A stretch of 7,261 bases of DNA from assembly GCA_021157505.1 (NCBI GenBank), contig JAGGWI010000204.1, forward strand, positions 1 through 7,261, read 5' to 3'. The translations under genes and the position numbers were made by a program. The stretch is from Desulfuromusa sp. (lineage in GTDB: Bacteria > Desulfobacterota > Desulfuromonadia > Desulfuromonadales > Geopsychrobacteraceae). Of this stretch, positions 6,173 through 7,261 are shown piece after piece (position 1 is the first letter of the stretch; the number at the start of each line of letters is the position of its first letter). Below the pieces are notes generated by a model. That model saw only the letters and a program-made list of their open reading frames with translations, was not told the DNA's origin and made no database searches.

Positions 6173-6214
6173 AATGCTTGCATAGAAGATAAAAATTCTT
6201 GCAGGCATTTTTTT
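6173..6214 (+). terminator. Intrinsic terminator immediately upstream of eutS
   Basis: AATGCTTGCA (6173-6182) pairs with TGCAGGCATT (6200-6209) with one G-U pair. The stem continues inward, past a bulged T6183, with AGAA/TTCT (6184-6187 with 6196-6199) and closes on an eight-base loop. The 3' arm merges into seven T (6208-6214). Placed 12 bases before the eutS GTG, it would block the whole microcompartment operon unless prevented, as expected for an ANTAR-controlled attenuator. Confidence 0.7.
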
Positions 6215-6226
6215 GTGGAGCTAACA

Positions 6227-6574
6227 GTGTCCGAAGAAAAACAACGCGTGATTCAAGAGTATGTGCCCGGTAAGCAATTGACATTGGCACATCTTATTGC
6301 GAATCCACAAAAATCCATCTGTCAGAGTCTTGGTCTGGATGAGGATACGACTGGTGCTATCGGCATATTAACGATTACTCCTGGTGAGGCGGCTATTATT
6401 GCTGCCGATGTCGCGACTAAAGCCGCAGATGTGGAGATTGGTTTTCTCGACCGGTTTGGCGGTGCCGTTGTTATTGTTGGTGATGTCGCCAGCGTGGAAT
6501 CATCAATCAATAGTGTCCTTGACGTTTTTGAGACGGTTTTACATTTTGCCATAACTGAAATCACTCGTTCATGA
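6227..6574 (+). CDS. eutS: Microcompartment shell protein EutS (EutS/PduU family)
   Basis: Circularly permuted BMC-domain protein that forms hexameric tiles of the proteinaceous shell around ethanolamine (or related) catabolic enzymes. Counted from GTG 6227 it has 115 residues, the usual size. The N-terminal VIQEYVPGKQLTLAHLIANP stretch is the family's beta-barrel-forming extension. The BMC fold follows: GAIGILTITPGEAAIIAADVATKAADVEIGF, then GGAVVIVGDVASVESSI and a C-terminal helix. The GTG is chosen because GGAG (6217-6220) lies six bases upstream and family homology starts there; an upstream in-frame ATG does not fit, since the frame extends back into the terminator hairpin without homology. 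It is first in the operon, ten bases before eutP, and lies behind a terminator and ANTAR-like hairpins. PduU is the nearest alternative; the EutP and EutV-like neighbours favour EutS. Confidence 0.93.
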   Translation: MSEEKQRVIQEYVPGKQLTLAHLIANPQKSICQSLGLDEDTTGAIGILTITPGEAAIIAADVATKAADVEIGFLDRFGGAVVIVGDVASVESSINSVLDVFETVLHFAITEITRS

Positions 6575-6584
6575 CGAGGCGCTG

Positions 6585-7007
6585 ATGAAAAAGATTCTAC
6601 TCATTGGAAAAACGGGAAGTGGCAAAACATCCTTGATCCAGAGCCTTCAAGACCAGAAACTTATCTACAAGAAAACCCAGGCCATCACCTTCAGTGGGAT
6701 ATTTGTAGATTCCCCGGGCGAGTTCTTAGAGAACAGGCGCCTTTATCCAGCCCTGATGACCTCATCGGTTGGCTGCAATATTGTTGCTTTGGTGCAGGAT
6801 GCAACGGTTATAAATAGTGTTTTTCCACCTGAATTTTCATCCATGTTCAAAAAGAAGATTATTGGCATAATCACCAAAGTGGATAAGGAATCAAGCAATC
6901 CTGAAAGAGCTGAAAAGTTTCTCCGGCGAGCCGGGGCTGAGAAAATAATCAGAACAAGTGCAACAGACAAAACCGGGCTTGAACTGCTGAGACTATCCCT
7001 TACTTAG
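6585..7007 (+). CDS. eutP: EutP/PduV-family P-loop protein
   Basis: Small Ras-like P-loop NTPase carried in ethanolamine and propanediol microcompartment operons. The Salmonella EutP homologue has been reported to act as an acetate kinase, while PduV has been linked to microcompartment positioning; which applies here is open. Seen in the 140-residue chain: Walker A GKTGSGKTS (residues 8-16, with Lys14 and Thr15), the switch II motif DSPGE (42-46) followed by FLENRRLYPAL, typical of EutP, VALVQDA (67-73), the guanine-specificity-like TKVD (97-100) and the SAT G5-like motif (125-127). Length is normal for the family. The ATG has a CGAGG site at 6575-6579, directly after the eutS stop, and the spacing indicates co-transcription with eutS. 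The next gene starts nine bases after this stop. Confidence 0.93.
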   Translation: MKKILLIGKTGSGKTSLIQSLQDQKLIYKKTQAITFSGIFVDSPGEFLENRRLYPALMTSSVGCNIVALVQDATVINSVFPPEFSSMFKKKIIGIITKVDKESSNPERAEKFLRRAGAEKIIRTSATDKTGLELLRLSLT

Positions 7008-7016
7008 GAAATATTG

Positions 7017-7261
7017 ATGTCATATAAGATTGTCATAGCTGATGATGAACCCATTACTCGTCTCAATATGTATGAAATATTGGTTGGTGCTGGCTATGAT
7101 GTTGTTGGTGAAGCCGGAGATGGATTTGATGCTTTGGATCTCTGCCGGGAACATCATCCTGACCTGGCATTGCTCGACATCAAGATGCCGCTTATTGATG
7201 GCTTGAAGGCAGCACAACTGATCAAAGATGAAAAGCTGGCCGGAAGCGTCCTGTTACTGAC
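7017..7261 (+). CDS. eutV: EutV-like response regulator, receiver domain; 3' end outside window
   Basis: The first 81 residues are a CheY-like receiver domain: the acidic pocket Asp9-Asp10-Glu11 in VIADDEPITR, phospho-acceptor Asp54 in LALLDIKMPLIDG, and the strand-4 start SVLLL, where the window ends. The sequence style (IADDEPITRLNMYEIL, then GEAGDGFDALDLCREHHPDL and IDGLKAAQLI) is that of EutV and other ANTAR response regulators. Those proteins, once phosphorylated by the sensor kinase EutW, bind tandem RNA hairpins and prevent termination. The ANTAR output domain lies beyond the window, so EutV is inferred from this half, from the eutS-eutP context and from the hairpin pair upstream of eutS. 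ATG 7017 is preceded by TAGGA (7005-7009), overlapping the eutP stop, so translation is probably coupled. A eutW-like kinase gene would be expected next. Confidence 0.78.
   Translation, partial: MSYKIVIADDEPITRLNMYEILVGAGYDVVGEAGDGFDALDLCREHHPDLALLDIKMPLIDGLKAAQLIKDEKLAGSVLLL

Noticed and set aside
6170..6226. Upstream part of the eutS frame, from an in-frame GTG at 6170
   Set aside because: It would add 19 residues with no family homology, encoded by the terminator hairpin and T-run; GTG 6227 has a good GGAG and fits EutS length.
1..7261. CRISPR arrays, tRNA or rRNA genes, insertion sequences, cobalamin riboswitch
   Set aside because: No regularly spaced repeats, cloverleaf sequences, transposase frames or B12-box-like conserved sequence were seen on either strand.

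Overview
The window reads as an anaerobic, spore-former-type Firmicute (Clostridia or Negativicutes; a Sporomusa-, Desulfitobacterium- or Desulfosporosinus-like bacterium would fit). The grounds are a moderately AT-rich base composition, strong AGGAGG-type ribosome binding sites, a TRAP-transporter catabolic operon, and the start of an ethanolamine-type microcompartment locus with a Firmicute-style EutV-like regulator. The genus is inferred, not proven. Every credible gene lies on the + strand.

Region 1 (2-4581) is a TRAP-transporter operon: a solute-binding protein whose N-terminus lies outside the window (dctP), the small membrane subunit (dctQ), the large membrane subunit (dctM), an Asp/Glu/hydantoin-racemase-like enzyme and a GntR/FCD repressor. 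A 335-base gap between dctP and dctQ carries several possible RNA helices, two of which exclude each other. After a 128-base gap comes a 360-residue NAD(P)-dependent octopine/nopaline dehydrogenase-family protein (4710-5792). Together these suggest uptake and breakdown of an amino-acid-derived or opine-like carboxylate under GntR control. The substrate cannot be read from the sequence.

Region 2 (5808-6226) is a boundary zone. It starts with a 62-codon frame that matches only the glycine-rich N-terminus of PduS/RnfC-like flavoproteins and has a damaged glycine motif, so it looks like a gene remnant. A perfect 12-bp hairpin follows. Next is a very strong Shine-Dalgarno in front of a 9-codon TTG-started leader frame, then two consecutive hairpins that each have a six-base loop with A at position 1 and G at position 4 (the hallmark of ANTAR-protein RNA targets), then an intrinsic terminator just before the eutS start codon.

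Region 3 (6227-7261) is the start of a bacterial-microcompartment operon: eutS (shell protein, GTG start), eutP (P-loop protein), and the receiver domain of an EutV-like response regulator, cut by the window end. The simplest reading is a self-contained circuit in which the regulator encoded third in the operon, once phosphorylated, binds the tandem hairpins and lets polymerase pass the terminator. The likely novelties are the leader frame overlapping the first hairpin, a duplicated GCTTGC hexamer that could compete for the terminator's 3' arm, and the non-overlapping placement of the second hairpin and the terminator.
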